Origin: Nostocales cyanobacterium HT-58-2
GTDB taxonomy: Bacteria; Cyanobacteriota; Cyanobacteriia; Cyanobacteriales; Nostocaceae
DNA length: 64,000 bases
NCBI GenBank assembly: GCA_002163975.1
Contig: CP019636.1
Coordinates: forward strand, 620,001-684,000
Direction: 5' to 3'
The position numbers were made by a program, and so were the translations under genes. This document shows positions 53,753 through 62,367 of this stretch, one piece after another. The notes beneath the pieces were generated by a model that was not told the DNA's origin, searched no databases, and saw only the letters and a list, made by a program, of their open reading frames with translations. The number at the start of each line of letters is the position of its first letter. Within the stretch, counting starts at the first letter, position 1.

Positions 53753-54953
53753 ATATCAATACCTCGTTTTTCTTAGAATGATTTATTAGAATTTTTTCGA
53801 TAGTATTTCTGTAATTTTCTGCAAACTTTTCTTTCGTATGATTTTCTCTAGCAAATTCCCATGCTTTTCTTGCCATCTGTTTTAACTTTTCGGCAGAAAG
53901 TTGAGAAATCTTTTGGACTTCGCGCTTAATTTCTTCTATTGAATTATCATTTAAAATGACACCGTAATCTTTTTCCACATTTACACTTGCTTCATAGCTG
54001 ACAATTGGTACCAATCCTGCATGCATACAATTAATCACGCTGCCCCCACCACCTTCAGAACAGGAAGGATAGACAATGCCAACGCAGCTATTAAGGATAT
54101 TTCTAAACTTCTGACTGTTTACATCAATCCATCCTATAGTATTAATATTAGAGGTAAGATAAAGTTCTTTGTAATAAGCTTCTGTAAAATCTTCTTCTTT
54201 ACTAATTGGCCCACATATGGTTAAATGGCAATCAGGCATTTGAGAAAAAGCTTCTAGTACCAAGTCTAATCCCTTGTGAACAAGACCGCCACTACCAAAC
54301 CAGAGAAAATGGTTACGGCAAACATCAAAATCTTTTTCTTCTACCCATGGATAAAGGACTTGTGTAGAAATGGGGACATGATAGAGAGGTTTTTTTGCAT
54401 ATTTCAAGGTACTCATTGTAAACTCATTGCCCAGAACAGTGGCACAGTCAGCGTGTTCTAAAGCTTTGTTAGGTGGCTCAAATCTCCTAGGGCTGAGAGT
54501 TATGCCTCGCCTTTGCTGTAGTGCTAAAAGTCTGTTAGCTTCTGCTGCATTATGGAATAAAATGTGAGCTGTGTCAGCATGGAAAATTTTTATACAATCT
54601 TTATTCAGAAGTGGCGCACACCTTTGCAAGTTCCAACGAGTTTCTATAAAGAATGCATATTCTTTTTGAGGTAAAAATATATCGTTGTTATATTGGATAA
54701 CATCAACACAGTAACCCATATCCAAGAAAGTTTGTGCCATCTGGTGACATTCCCAAAAATGGGTGTGGGAATTTGGAATAGGTTCACCAGATTTTAAGAG
54801 GAATGGTTCAACAACGTATGAAATCAGTACGTTTCCAATGGCTCGCTTATCTGGTTGGAGTGAAACCTGGCGGCGTATTTCTTGGCGGACTGTGATTTTG
54901 TGTGCTAAGCGATGAACGATGTTGGCTGTGCGCTGAACTAGTTTGATTCCCAT
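53745..54953 (-). CDS. GT4-like glycosyltransferase
   Basis: About 402 aa from ATG at 54953. Longer readings from TTG at 55079 or ATG at 55031 add residues without family similarity. N-terminal region with YVVEPFLLKSGEPIPNSHTH and YNNDIFLPQKEYAF; donor domain with LWFGSGGLVHKGLDLVLEAF, CGPISKEEDFTEAYYKEL and a divergent donor loop SCSEGGGGSVINCMHAGLVPIVSYE. The E-x7-E is weak here: GGGGSVINCMHAG lacks the first Glu at the usual place. It is therefore an atypical GT4, perhaps with altered donor binding. Confidence 0.72.
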   Translation of the reverse strand: MGIKLVQRTANIVHRLAHKITVRQEIRRQVSLQPDKRAIGNVLISYVVEPFLLKSGEPIPNSHTHFWECHQMAQTFLDMGYCVDVIQYNNDIFLPQKEYAFFIETRWNLQRCAPLLNKDCIKIFHADTAHILFHNAAEANRLLALQQRRGITLSPRRFEPPNKALEHADCATVLGNEFTMSTLKYAKKPLYHVPISTQVLYPWVEEKDFDVCRNHFLWFGSGGLVHKGLDLVLEAFSQMPDCHLTICGPISKEEDFTEAYYKELYLTSNINTIGWIDVNSQKFRNILNSCVGIVYPSCSEGGGGSVINCMHAGLVPIVSYEASVNVEKDYGVILNDNSIEEIKREVQKISQLSAEKLKQMARKAWEFARENHTKEKFAENYRNTIEKILINHSKKNEVLIYV

Positions 54954-55151
54954 CAGTACACCCTGTTGGAAGAGTAGTGAACGATTATGAATGCTTGAAA
55001 TACAATCAACTTGTGTAAATAAAAATCTCATAATCTTTGCATAACTGTTGCACAAGACTAGAGATTCTTTACTACTCAACCTATGCCTTTTTTGCTACCG
55101 AAGTCAACACCATAAGATTAAGTAGGAGTTGACTTTGGTTAACTTAGTTAC

Positions 55152-56462
55152 TTAAACTGCTGCTAAGGTTTTGGATTGAGCGAAATAGGCGTTTTGCTCA
55201 GCTCGGAGTTGGTCACATAGTCTACCTTCAGGCAGTTCTATGTCGTTGTATGTGAGGACTTGGTCTTTGGAAATATCTCGCTTCAGGCGGCATCCTTCGG
55301 CTAAACCAATGGGCAAGAGGTTTTGCTCTTGGACAATATGAGAATTTTCGCATTGCCCGTAGGTCATGTAGTAACCAATACCATCTAAGGTTTCTCCAGC
55401 TTTTAAGTCGATTTTGGCTGTGGTGACAACATCTACTAAGGGACCACCCAAAGGACTTAAAACGTAATCTTGGAAAAGGACAGCGCGAGCAACAGACAGT
55501 GGCACCTCAAAATGACAGAGGTGGTAAGGAGTATAAAAGCTGTAGAGCGGACCTTCACCTAGCTTGTACAGGTTGAGGTAGTGCTGTTGCTTGGGGTCAT
55601 CATGAGTTCCAAAGACAAATACTCCTGGACCTGGTTTTGCCCCGACGACGTAATCAACGATGCCACCCAATTCTTTGAGTTGTTCGACATCGTACATTTT
55701 GGTCATTTCATCAACATGACCGTTAAAGTCATATCCCAGCATTCCCCGCTTGGCGACTGTCATACCTGTGGCGTTGGCAACGATCGCCTGCTCAAAGGAG
55801 ATTTTTGTTCCATCCGCAAAGCTCGTGACCATGTGAGCCTTTTGACCCCAACGTTTGGCAAATGCTTCCTGGGTTGTCGGATTGCGATAAGGGTCTTGTA
55901 AGCCTTTGATGTTACCGCATAACAGCGGAGTTAAGCCTATACTTTTCACAAAGCGGTAGAGGTTCATTTGTACCCCTGGCTGATCTCCATCGCAGGCGGT
56001 AAGGATAACTCCTGCCTTGTCAGCGTAAACTTTGAGGATGGGACCAATGGTGCCGTCTAGTTCAGCGTTCATCATGATCACGTGCTTGTGATGGGCGATC
56101 GCCTCCATCACAACATGAGCGCCAAATTCTACTGCGCCTGTCACTTCAATCAGAGCATCGATGCCCTCGGCGCGACACAATAACATTGCGTCTTCAGTGA
56201 CTGCATATTCATTGCGGGCGATCGCGTCTTCTAATTCGGCAACGGTAGCAACCTCTTTGTAATCTTCAATACCTGCTTCCGAATATGCTCGCTTAGCTGC
56301 ATCTATTTTCCGGTTAGAGATGGCAACTAACTCCATTCCGGGAACTGAATTTTTAATTTGATTTGCAATTCCCCGTCCCATGAAGCCAGCACCGATCATC
56401 CCCACTTTGATGGGGTTACCTGCTTCAGCCCGGGCTTGTAAGGCGCGATCCACAATAATCAT
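55152..56462 (-). CDS. SAF-domain NAD(P)-dependent oxidoreductase (COG4091-like)
   Basis: 436 aa. The N-terminal Rossmann domain has KVGMIGAGFMGRG at residues 19-31, then a homoserine-dehydrogenase-like core (IDALIEVTGAVEFGAHVVMEA, CDGDQPGVQMNLYRFVK), and a C-terminal SAF domain (AEGCRLKRDISKDQVLTYND, LPEGRLCDQLRAEQ). Enzymes of this type are annotated as predicted homoserine dehydrogenases, but their gene neighbourhood suggests NDP-sugar or polyol chemistry. Here it lies beside an RfbC-like epimerase, a PhyH dioxygenase and rfbF. I infer a role in making an unusual sugar; the reaction is unknown. Confidence 0.75.
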   Translation of the reverse strand: MIIVDRALQARAEAGNPIKVGMIGAGFMGRGIANQIKNSVPGMELVAISNRKIDAAKRAYSEAGIEDYKEVATVAELEDAIARNEYAVTEDAMLLCRAEGIDALIEVTGAVEFGAHVVMEAIAHHKHVIMMNAELDGTIGPILKVYADKAGVILTACDGDQPGVQMNLYRFVKSIGLTPLLCGNIKGLQDPYRNPTTQEAFAKRWGQKAHMVTSFADGTKISFEQAIVANATGMTVAKRGMLGYDFNGHVDEMTKMYDVEQLKELGGIVDYVVGAKPGPGVFVFGTHDDPKQQHYLNLYKLGEGPLYSFYTPYHLCHFEVPLSVARAVLFQDYVLSPLGGPLVDVVTTAKIDLKAGETLDGIGYYMTYGQCENSHIVQEQNLLPIGLAEGCRLKRDISKDQVLTYNDIELPEGRLCDQLRAEQNAYFAQSKTLAAV

Positions 56463-56510
56463 TGACTTAACTCCTCCGTTGATATTTACGCGTTGTTGCT
56501 TGTTTTCTCT

Positions 56511-56880
56511 CTAACCTTTCTCAATAGCCCCGCACTCGCGTTCGGGTGACCTTCCTGACTTCGCTAACGCTCTTCTCCTGCCCAGATGCACTCGCGTTCG
56601 GGTGACGCTCCTGACGTCGCTACCGCTCTTGAGATCGCCAGTTCCCAGGGCGCGGGAAACCCTCTCCGAAGTTTCCTCTCCTATCGGAGACGCTACTTTG
56701 AACAACGGGGGGAAACCCCCCTTCTCCTGCGGAGACGCTATCGCGAACGGGTTCGCAGTCGCCTGCGGCAGGGTTACCCTCCTGCAGCGCTGTCTCACCG
56801 CACGGAACTTCTCTCTGCAGCGAGCAGTTCTGAGGAGGGTCTCCCTCCGTAAGAAACTGCGGTACTGGTCTCACCTCCTG
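56511..56880. repeat. GC-rich mosaic of short dispersed repeats
   Basis: The phrase actcgcgttcgggtgac occurs twice within about 70 bp (near 56531 and 56591), followed by blocks such as tatcggagacgct and ctgcggagacgctatcgcg. The same tatcggagacgct appears at about 18000. Open frames over it on both strands are rich in Arg/Ser/Gly and are artefacts of GC-rich repeats. It separates the SAF gene from the RfbC-like gene. Confidence 0.7.
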
Positions 56881-56904
56881 CAGGACTGGGCTCACCACTT
56901 GCCT

Positions 56905-57456
56905 CTAAACATTTCCTCCGACAGTCATCATTCTCATCAAAGGCCAATTTTTGTCTTTCTCGGAAATTTCTGTGACTTCTATGGGCCATTGAATATTGAA
57001 AAATGGGTCATCATGGCGTAGACCACGCTCATACCCTGGTGTATAGAACTCTCCTACTTGATACACAACCTCAGCCCCGTCTGTCAGTGCTTGATAGCCG
57101 TGGGCGAACATTTCTGGAACGTACAAGGCGCGACGGTTTTGCGCGCTTAGTTCTACACCGATGTGTTGAAGATAAGTCGGAGATTCTGGACGCATATCAA
57201 TGATCACGTCATAAATGGCGCCAGCGGTACAGCGAACCAATTTTGTTTCTGCTGCTGGGGGAACTTGATAGTGCATACCCCGCAAAGTTCCTTTTTTGTG
57301 GTTGAAAGACAGGTTGCATTGAGCAACAGTTGGCTTTAAACCATGTGCTTCAAATTCTTTAGCGCAGAAAGTACGAGCAAAGAAACCACGATGGTCGTGC
57401 TTTTCTTCCAAGTCAATAATGTATGCACCTCTAAGTTCGGTTTCGGTGAAAATCAT
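56905..57456 (-). CDS. RfbC-like dTDP-4-dehydrorhamnose 3,5-epimerase family protein
   Basis: 183 aa, cupin fold. GFFARTFCAKEFEAHGL, then SFNHKKGTLRGMHYQ (catalytic His62), RCTAGAIYDVIIDMR, ALYVPEMFAHGYQAL, and YERGLRHDDPFFNIQWP are the usual RmlC blocks. In this setting, next to a CDP-sugar cytidylyltransferase gene and with no rmlA, B or D, the substrate is more likely a CDP- or UDP-linked 4-keto sugar than dTDP. That is an inference from context. The upstream spacer to the SAF gene is the repeat mosaic. Confidence 0.82.
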   Translation of the reverse strand: MIFTETELRGAYIIDLEEKHDHRGFFARTFCAKEFEAHGLKPTVAQCNLSFNHKKGTLRGMHYQVPPAAETKLVRCTAGAIYDVIIDMRPESPTYLQHIGVELSAQNRRALYVPEMFAHGYQALTDGAEVVYQVGEFYTPGYERGLRHDDPFFNIQWPIEVTEISEKDKNWPLMRMMTVGGNV

Positions 57457-57541
57457 GGGTAACCTCGTTCTAAATGATGACTACAAAGTAGCACTCAGTA
57501 ATTTCTGATTTTCCTTCGTGTTCTTTGCGCCTCGTCAAAGG

Positions 57542-57565
57542 GAAGCCGCTTAGAACTGCGGCTTC
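57542..57565. terminator. Hairpin downstream of the PhyH gene
   Basis: gaagccgc (57542-57549) pairs with gcggcttc (57558-57565), loop of 8 nt. It lies just after the PhyH stop (on the - strand) and before the RfbC-like gene. A T-run is not obvious, so a dispersed repeat is equally possible. Confidence 0.4.
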
Positions 57566-57610
57566 AAAGGAGAGCAGAACACGAAGAATTTTTTTGATGC
57601 AACAACCGCA

Positions 57611-58462
57611 TTATCTAAGAACTGTCACTGAATTAGGTTCTTGATATGGCTCTGGTTTTGCAAAAGTATCATCCCAGTATTGGGTGCAAAGTTCGGGTCG
57701 TTTTGGTGGGTTTGCAGTGTAAACAAAAAATAGTGCTGATCTTTCTTCTGTTCTTAAAGTTCCATGGTGTAAAGCAGTTTTTGGGTCTGTAAAAATGACG
57801 GTACCCGCTGGTCCTGGACATGATTTCCATTTGTGTTCTGGGATGACTTCTTTTAGCTGTTCATCAGTGATTCCTATGTAGCCTGACTGCCAAAGCTTGT
57901 AGTAAATCCGGTAATAATTTAGGCTGAATTTGGAGGTCAAAGATAATGGAACGTATTCAAAAGGACCATGTTTCTCTTCTACGTCAGTTAAATAAATGAT
58001 CATTTTGACCATGCGGCGGTCTTCTGAGTCTTTGTGCCATAGGAGCGTGCCAAACTGATTTTCGTTGGGAAAATCTTTGCGTAAATGCACGCCTTGAAAA
58101 GCAGTAGGAAGACCAATGTAATTTTCGATAATGTTAAGTAGCTTTGGTTCCCGACCCCAGTGAGAAAATTCTGGTAAATCTGTCACTGTGTAAATTTGCG
58201 GCAGTCTTTGAGTGAGGTTACTATTTTCTACAGCTGCCATTCTCGATAATTGGGTGTGAGCAGCTTGAAGAAGACAAGCTGTAGAACTTAATCCCAACTC
58301 TTCGAGAGTTGTCACATAAACTCCATCACGTTTGAGAGCATCAACAATGACGCGATCGCGCTGTTCCAGAGCAGGCAAGTTTTTAGCATGGTTCAAAAGT
58401 GTTGCTCTATAACCTAACTCAGCTTTTAGTTCAGATACTTTATTTATAATAGTGTTAAGCAT
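57611..58462 (-). CDS. Phytanoyl-CoA dioxygenase (PhyH) family protein
   Basis: 283 aa, Fe(II)/2-oxoglutarate-dependent dioxygenase fold. Metal site is His-x-Asp within LLWHKDSEDRRMVKMIIYL near residue 145 and His in TALHHGTLRTEERSALFFVYT near 250 with the Arg for 2-oxoglutarate. Such enzymes hydroxylate small molecules, and some act on sugar or amino-sugar derivatives. Position between the RfbC-like epimerase and a GT2 suggests tailoring of the island's sugar or polymer. The substrate cannot be told from sequence. Confidence 0.8.
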   Translation of the reverse strand: MLNTIINKVSELKAELGYRATLLNHAKNLPALEQRDRVIVDALKRDGVYVTTLEELGLSSTACLLQAAHTQLSRMAAVENSNLTQRLPQIYTVTDLPEFSHWGREPKLLNIIENYIGLPTAFQGVHLRKDFPNENQFGTLLWHKDSEDRRMVKMIIYLTDVEEKHGPFEYVPLSLTSKFSLNYYRIYYKLWQSGYIGITDEQLKEVIPEHKWKSCPGPAGTVIFTDPKTALHHGTLRTEERSALFFVYTANPPKRPELCTQYWDDTFAKPEPYQEPNSVTVLR

Positions 58463-58512
58463 GGAATTATTACCTTCTAAAATTTAGTTCATTGCAAGTA
58501 TTGATTGGGAAC

Positions 58513-59577
58513 TTACCCCTCATATTTTTGTAAGTTTTGAGCAGACGCTTCTCTTGTTTCTGCTAGCTTGAATTCTCTAGTCGCTATTGCGTCAAAAAAA
58601 GATACACCTACTAGAGCTAAAAAGGGAACTATTGTCTGAAGTGCGAAAATAGGCCATCTTCGTAAAGCACCCAAGAAAACTTTCAAGTTAGCTTCCTTGA
58701 AATTCTTCAAAATCATCCTACGAAAAAATTGCTTGGAGTACCCATTTTCCTCCAGTTTTATGAGAACTTCAGATAGATGTTTATACTGCATTAACAGTGC
58801 GGATTTTGGCTCTTTTTGCCAATAACTCACACCGACAATACACTCCATATAGGTATCTTTCGTGACGATTACTTTGCCATTAGCAGCACAATAACCTGCT
58901 AGGTATGCTAGAGATATCCAATTATTCTCCGCTTCTGGCCAAATTTGAAGAGCGCGTTGTACTAAATCGGTACGATACACTGAAGCAGTCAGAAAGATGA
59001 CAGCGCCAACACTTTTTGCAAAACAATGTTCAAATATAGCTTTCCCGTCACCATTTCCATCTTCACTGTCAACATCAAACCAACGGTTTCCAACTATTGT
59101 AGGAGGGTGTACAGGTTCACCAGTAATTTTGTTGCGACCAGAAAAATTAAGAAATAATAATGACAAGTCCTCGTTTTTTTTGAGATTGGTGATAGCATAA
59201 GAAACTGCTCTATCTTGAACAGGATCATCATCACCAATTGTCCAAACATATTTGGTTGTTGCGGATTTCAAGCAATGAATTATATTCCGCATTACACCAA
59301 TGTTTTCAGAATTTCTGCTGGAGTTAAATTTGATGTTGCTAAGATTTTTTTGCCACTTGTGAATGACCTCTTGAGTGTTGTCAGTTGAACAATTATCTGA
59401 AACAAAAATTTCACATTCAGATTCAAAGCCTTTGATAGCTTGAGCAAGCCATGCTAGTTGCTTGTCAAGGAGTTCGGCACGATTATAAGTAGGAATGGCA
59501 ATGGTAAGTAATTTTTTCATGGTGGATTGTACATAAGATTGTGCCTCGTCTTGATTGGATTGCTCTGGAGTTTGCAT
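58513..59577 (-). CDS. GT2 family glycosyltransferase
   Basis: About 354 aa from ATG at 59577; starts at 59520 or TTG at 59619 are possible, none with a clear ribosome site. The GT-A core starts MKKLLTIAIPTYNRAELLDK, has VSDNCSTDNTQEVIHKW and VWTIGDDDPVQDRAVSY (DxD-type), then VIFLTASVYRTDLVQRA. A hydrophobic patch at the C-terminus (WPIFALQTIVPFLALVGVSFF) may anchor the protein to the membrane. Part of the island; donor is unknown. Confidence 0.85.
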   Translation of the reverse strand: MQTPEQSNQDEAQSYVQSTMKKLLTIAIPTYNRAELLDKQLAWLAQAIKGFESECEIFVSDNCSTDNTQEVIHKWQKNLSNIKFNSSRNSENIGVMRNIIHCLKSATTKYVWTIGDDDPVQDRAVSYAITNLKKNEDLSLLFLNFSGRNKITGEPVHPPTIVGNRWFDVDSEDGNGDGKAIFEHCFAKSVGAVIFLTASVYRTDLVQRALQIWPEAENNWISLAYLAGYCAANGKVIVTKDTYMECIVGVSYWQKEPKSALLMQYKHLSEVLIKLEENGYSKQFFRRMILKNFKEANLKVFLGALRRWPIFALQTIVPFLALVGVSFFDAIATREFKLAETREASAQNLQKYEG

Positions 59578-60102
59578 ATGTAATGATTGGCTGTGTTCAA
59601 AATGTTCATTAGGATACAACTAGGATTTGGGGAAATGCCTACGCTACTAAAGGTAGCAGGCTATTATGTATCTGTTTGGGATGATAAATGATTTTCCAAA
59701 CAGTTTCATTTTTTGTTTTTAGTAGAACTTCCCTGTTAGATACACACTGAGTTGTCCTAAATTCTGAAATTGTGCAAAAAATTAGGAAATGAGTTATTCC
59801 GAAAAAATCCTTAGTTGATAGAAACTGTATCTGCAGATTATGTCTACTTAGTTGTTTCATAAAAGCAATAACTAAGTAGACATACTTGGCATGGTTTGAT
59901 TCTTGTCAATGTTCACCAGAATTGATAATACACAGTTGTTCATTCACATAATTCACTAAATTTCTAACTTAAATTTAACGAATTAATTTTGAACCGGAAC
60001 TGTGAGCTAGAAACTGTTTTCTTGAGTGAACATTTCCCTCAAACCATTGCTTGGATAACTTTTGAGCTTTCTGAAAATAACATTTTATTTTTTAGTGAAT
60101 TT
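59578..60102. other. 525-bp intergenic region with a 15-bp inverted repeat
   Basis: tatgtctacttagtt (59839-59853) pairs exactly with aactaagtagacata (59870-59884), 16-nt loop. It is AT-rich otherwise and carries no credible gene. It lies between the SDR epimerase (upstream) and the GT2 gene (downstream) on the same strand, so it may hold a promoter for the downstream group. Confidence 0.5.
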
Positions 60103-61137
60103 TTACTTACTCCAGAAGAAATCTTTATCAATTTGCTGAGTACGAATGAGATACTCTAGCTGCTTTAGACGAGTGAAGCCTCTATGCAAGAAAACTTCTT
60201 CAGTCATATCAATTTGTGAGAACAAATCATACAACTGTTGCCCTCCTCGCTGAGCATTCCAATCACACTTAAAACCAGGTAAAATGGTGTTTATTTTCTC
60301 GAAAGATACCCGATAACTGCGATTATCCGCACCCTGATCACCAAAGCTCAATTTGCAACCAGGGAAAATTCCAGCAATAATTTCGGCAATTTCTTTGACT
60401 CGATAATTATTTGATGTATCTCCCACGTTGAAGATTTGATTGTGTACGATATCACGCGGAGCTTCCAGCGTGCAAACAATTGCTTTGCAAATATCCAGTG
60501 CATGGACTAGGGGACGCCAAGGCGTACCGTCACTAATCATCTTGATTTCTTTAGTTGTCCATGCTAGACCTGCCAAATTGTTTAAAACAATATCAAAACG
60601 CATCCTTGGGGAAGCACCAAAGGCAGTGGCATTACGCATGAATGTAGGAGAAAAGTCATCATCAGCGAGTGGCTTGACATCTCGCTCTACCAAAGTTTTA
60701 CATTCTGCATAGGCGGTTTGAGGATTGACAGGAGATTCTTCTGTAACATCACCCTCGGTCGCAACGCCATAAACGCTGCAAGAAGACATATACACAAAGC
60801 GACGCACACCTGCTTCTTTCGCCAATTTGGCAAGACGAACTGAACCGTTATGGTTAATTTCGTAAGTGATATGTGGTGCTAGCTGTCCAGTGGGGTCATT
60901 TGACAGTTCAGCCATGTGAACAATTGCATCAACACCTTGCAAATCTTCTAAGGTGATGTGGCGAATATCTTTGTTGAGAGTTTTGGCTGTTATTTGAGTA
61001 CCGTTGTATAACCAACCCACTTTGTAAAAGCCAGTATCTACTCCGATAACTTCATGTCCCCGTTCAATTAATAAGGGAGGTAACAAGCTACCAAGATAAC
61101 CTTCAGTACCCGTGACTAGAATTTTCATTGTTTTCAA
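60103..61137 (-). CDS. NAD-dependent sugar-nucleotide epimerase/dehydratase (extended SDR)
   Basis: 344 aa. Rossmann GTEGYLGSLL at residues 10-19, active-site Ser in YMSSCSVYG and catalytic Y143-x3-K147 in AYAECK. Then RNATAFGASPRMRFDIVLNNL, WRPLVHALDICKAI and NVGDTSNNYRVKEIAEII. The block order is that of NDP-sugar epimerases or reductases used for branched or deoxy sugars. Two starts are near each other (MKTMK); the second ATG at 61128 is possible. In a gene run with rfbF it may act on CDP-sugars, which is inference. Confidence 0.83.
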   Translation of the reverse strand: MKTMKILVTGTEGYLGSLLPPLLIERGHEVIGVDTGFYKVGWLYNGTQITAKTLNKDIRHITLEDLQGVDAIVHMAELSNDPTGQLAPHITYEINHNGSVRLAKLAKEAGVRRFVYMSSCSVYGVATEGDVTEESPVNPQTAYAECKTLVERDVKPLADDDFSPTFMRNATAFGASPRMRFDIVLNNLAGLAWTTKEIKMISDGTPWRPLVHALDICKAIVCTLEAPRDIVHNQIFNVGDTSNNYRVKEIAEIIAGIFPGCKLSFGDQGADNRSYRVSFEKINTILPGFKCDWNAQRGGQQLYDLFSQIDMTEEVFLHRGFTRLKQLEYLIRTQQIDKDFFWSK

Positions 61138-61302
61138 TTCCTATTGAATTTCAATTTTATGTCTTGACTGAATTACCCTATAAGGTACAGTTTTTCATTC
61201 TGTGTAAGGTAGTTTAGGCGCGTTGGATTATTTATGACCACATAAATTGTTGTCTTTATGCACCTTTTTTTACATTATGTTATGCACAGTAACATAAGAT
61301 TT

Positions 61303-62244
61303 TTAAAGTTTTGAGGTAGTCAATGATGTGAATTTCATAAATTTTCTCCACAGCCTTCTCCAAATGGTATCCCGCCATCCTGACCAGTCGGTCATATCAA
61401 GATATTGAAAGAACAAATGTTTTTGAGGATGTGTACATTCTGCTCGTAATCCTGCATACCACGGCTTGGGAGAATTTGTGAAGTGAATTATGCAAGGATT
61501 GTGAAGCAGTTCGTTATAAATGTCTTCTGCAAAATGGCTGTCTTTCCAAGATGAATATTGATGTACTTTGGGCATTTGATTCCATTTCGGGTGCAGTTCA
61601 CCCCATTTACCGGCAAGAACTGCATTTAAACCATCTTGATCATTGCGGACATACTCTTTATTTTGTCTAATACATTGGATGACCTTGCTGCCAATATCCT
61701 CTACACGCCACTTGTCAAGATTAATGACTAAAAGCCCGGAATTAAAATATTTATAATCGGGAGAGATTCCCATCTCACGATAATTTCTCAAGCCCTCGGA
61801 CATTCCTATGTACAATTCAACATCGTCTTGAACCGCTAATGCATAGTTATCTCCCATATCAATCGCCCATAACTCTGCCAAGTCTCCAGTCACAACCATG
61901 TCAGTGTCTAAATAAATAGCCTTATGATACTCTCTTGGTAAAAGTTCAGTGATGAGAAGACGGTAATAGCAAGTTAATGTTAAATGTCTAGTCAATACCA
62001 AATTTTCCAAGACCGTATCATCTGGCTGCACCCATGAAATACTAACTTGTTCTTCATTGAGTGATTTACTAATTCTACGCTTGTTAGCTTCAGTAATGCC
62101 TCCATCAAGAACATATAACGCTACCTTGTTGTTCTTTTTGAGATTTGCAACTACTGAACGAACTGTAACAGCAAGTGGCATTGCATAGTTATTATCAGCA
62201 GCGCAAACAAGAACAATTGGCTGGATATCTGAGTTAAGGAACAT
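61303..62244 (-). CDS. GT8 family glycosyltransferase
   Basis: 313 aa. Retaining GT-A enzyme of the lipopolysaccharide galactosyl/glucosyltransferase type. IVLVCAADNNYAMPLAVTVRS opens the fold, the DxD metal site is YLDTDMVVTGDLAELW at residues 113-115, and FNSGLLVINLDKWR and NDQDGLNAVLAGKW follow. HFTNSPKPWYAG near the C-terminus is the second metal/donor block. Complete by length and motifs. It adds a hexose, likely galactose or glucose, to the growing glycan. Confidence 0.9.
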   Translation of the reverse strand: MFLNSDIQPIVLVCAADNNYAMPLAVTVRSVVANLKKNNKVALYVLDGGITEANKRRISKSLNEEQVSISWVQPDDTVLENLVLTRHLTLTCYYRLLITELLPREYHKAIYLDTDMVVTGDLAELWAIDMGDNYALAVQDDVELYIGMSEGLRNYREMGISPDYKYFNSGLLVINLDKWRVEDIGSKVIQCIRQNKEYVRNDQDGLNAVLAGKWGELHPKWNQMPKVHQYSSWKDSHFAEDIYNELLHNPCIIHFTNSPKPWYAGLRAECTHPQKHLFFQYLDMTDWSGWRDTIWRRLWRKFMKFTSLTTSKL

Positions 62245-62367
62245 TAATTTTACCCTGATGACTAATGATTACCTTAAATTAGAAGTTCCCGCAAATGAAA
62301 TAATGCCAGATTGCCTGTACCTTTTCTTAAGGTTATTAATTTAAGTAAACACAGGCAAACGCAATAT

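Noticed and set aside
55152..56462. SAF-domain gene as a true homoserine dehydrogenase
   Set aside because: It lacks the ACT-domain layout of biosynthetic enzymes, has a SAF domain, and lies among sugar genes.
56511..57021. Several overlapping frames on both strands in the GC-rich gap
   Set aside because: Repeat-derived, Arg/Ser/Gly-rich, mutually overlapping; none matches a family.
59639..59860. 73-codon frame upstream of the GT2 gene
   Set aside because: It runs over the 15-bp inverted repeat and shows no protein-like features.
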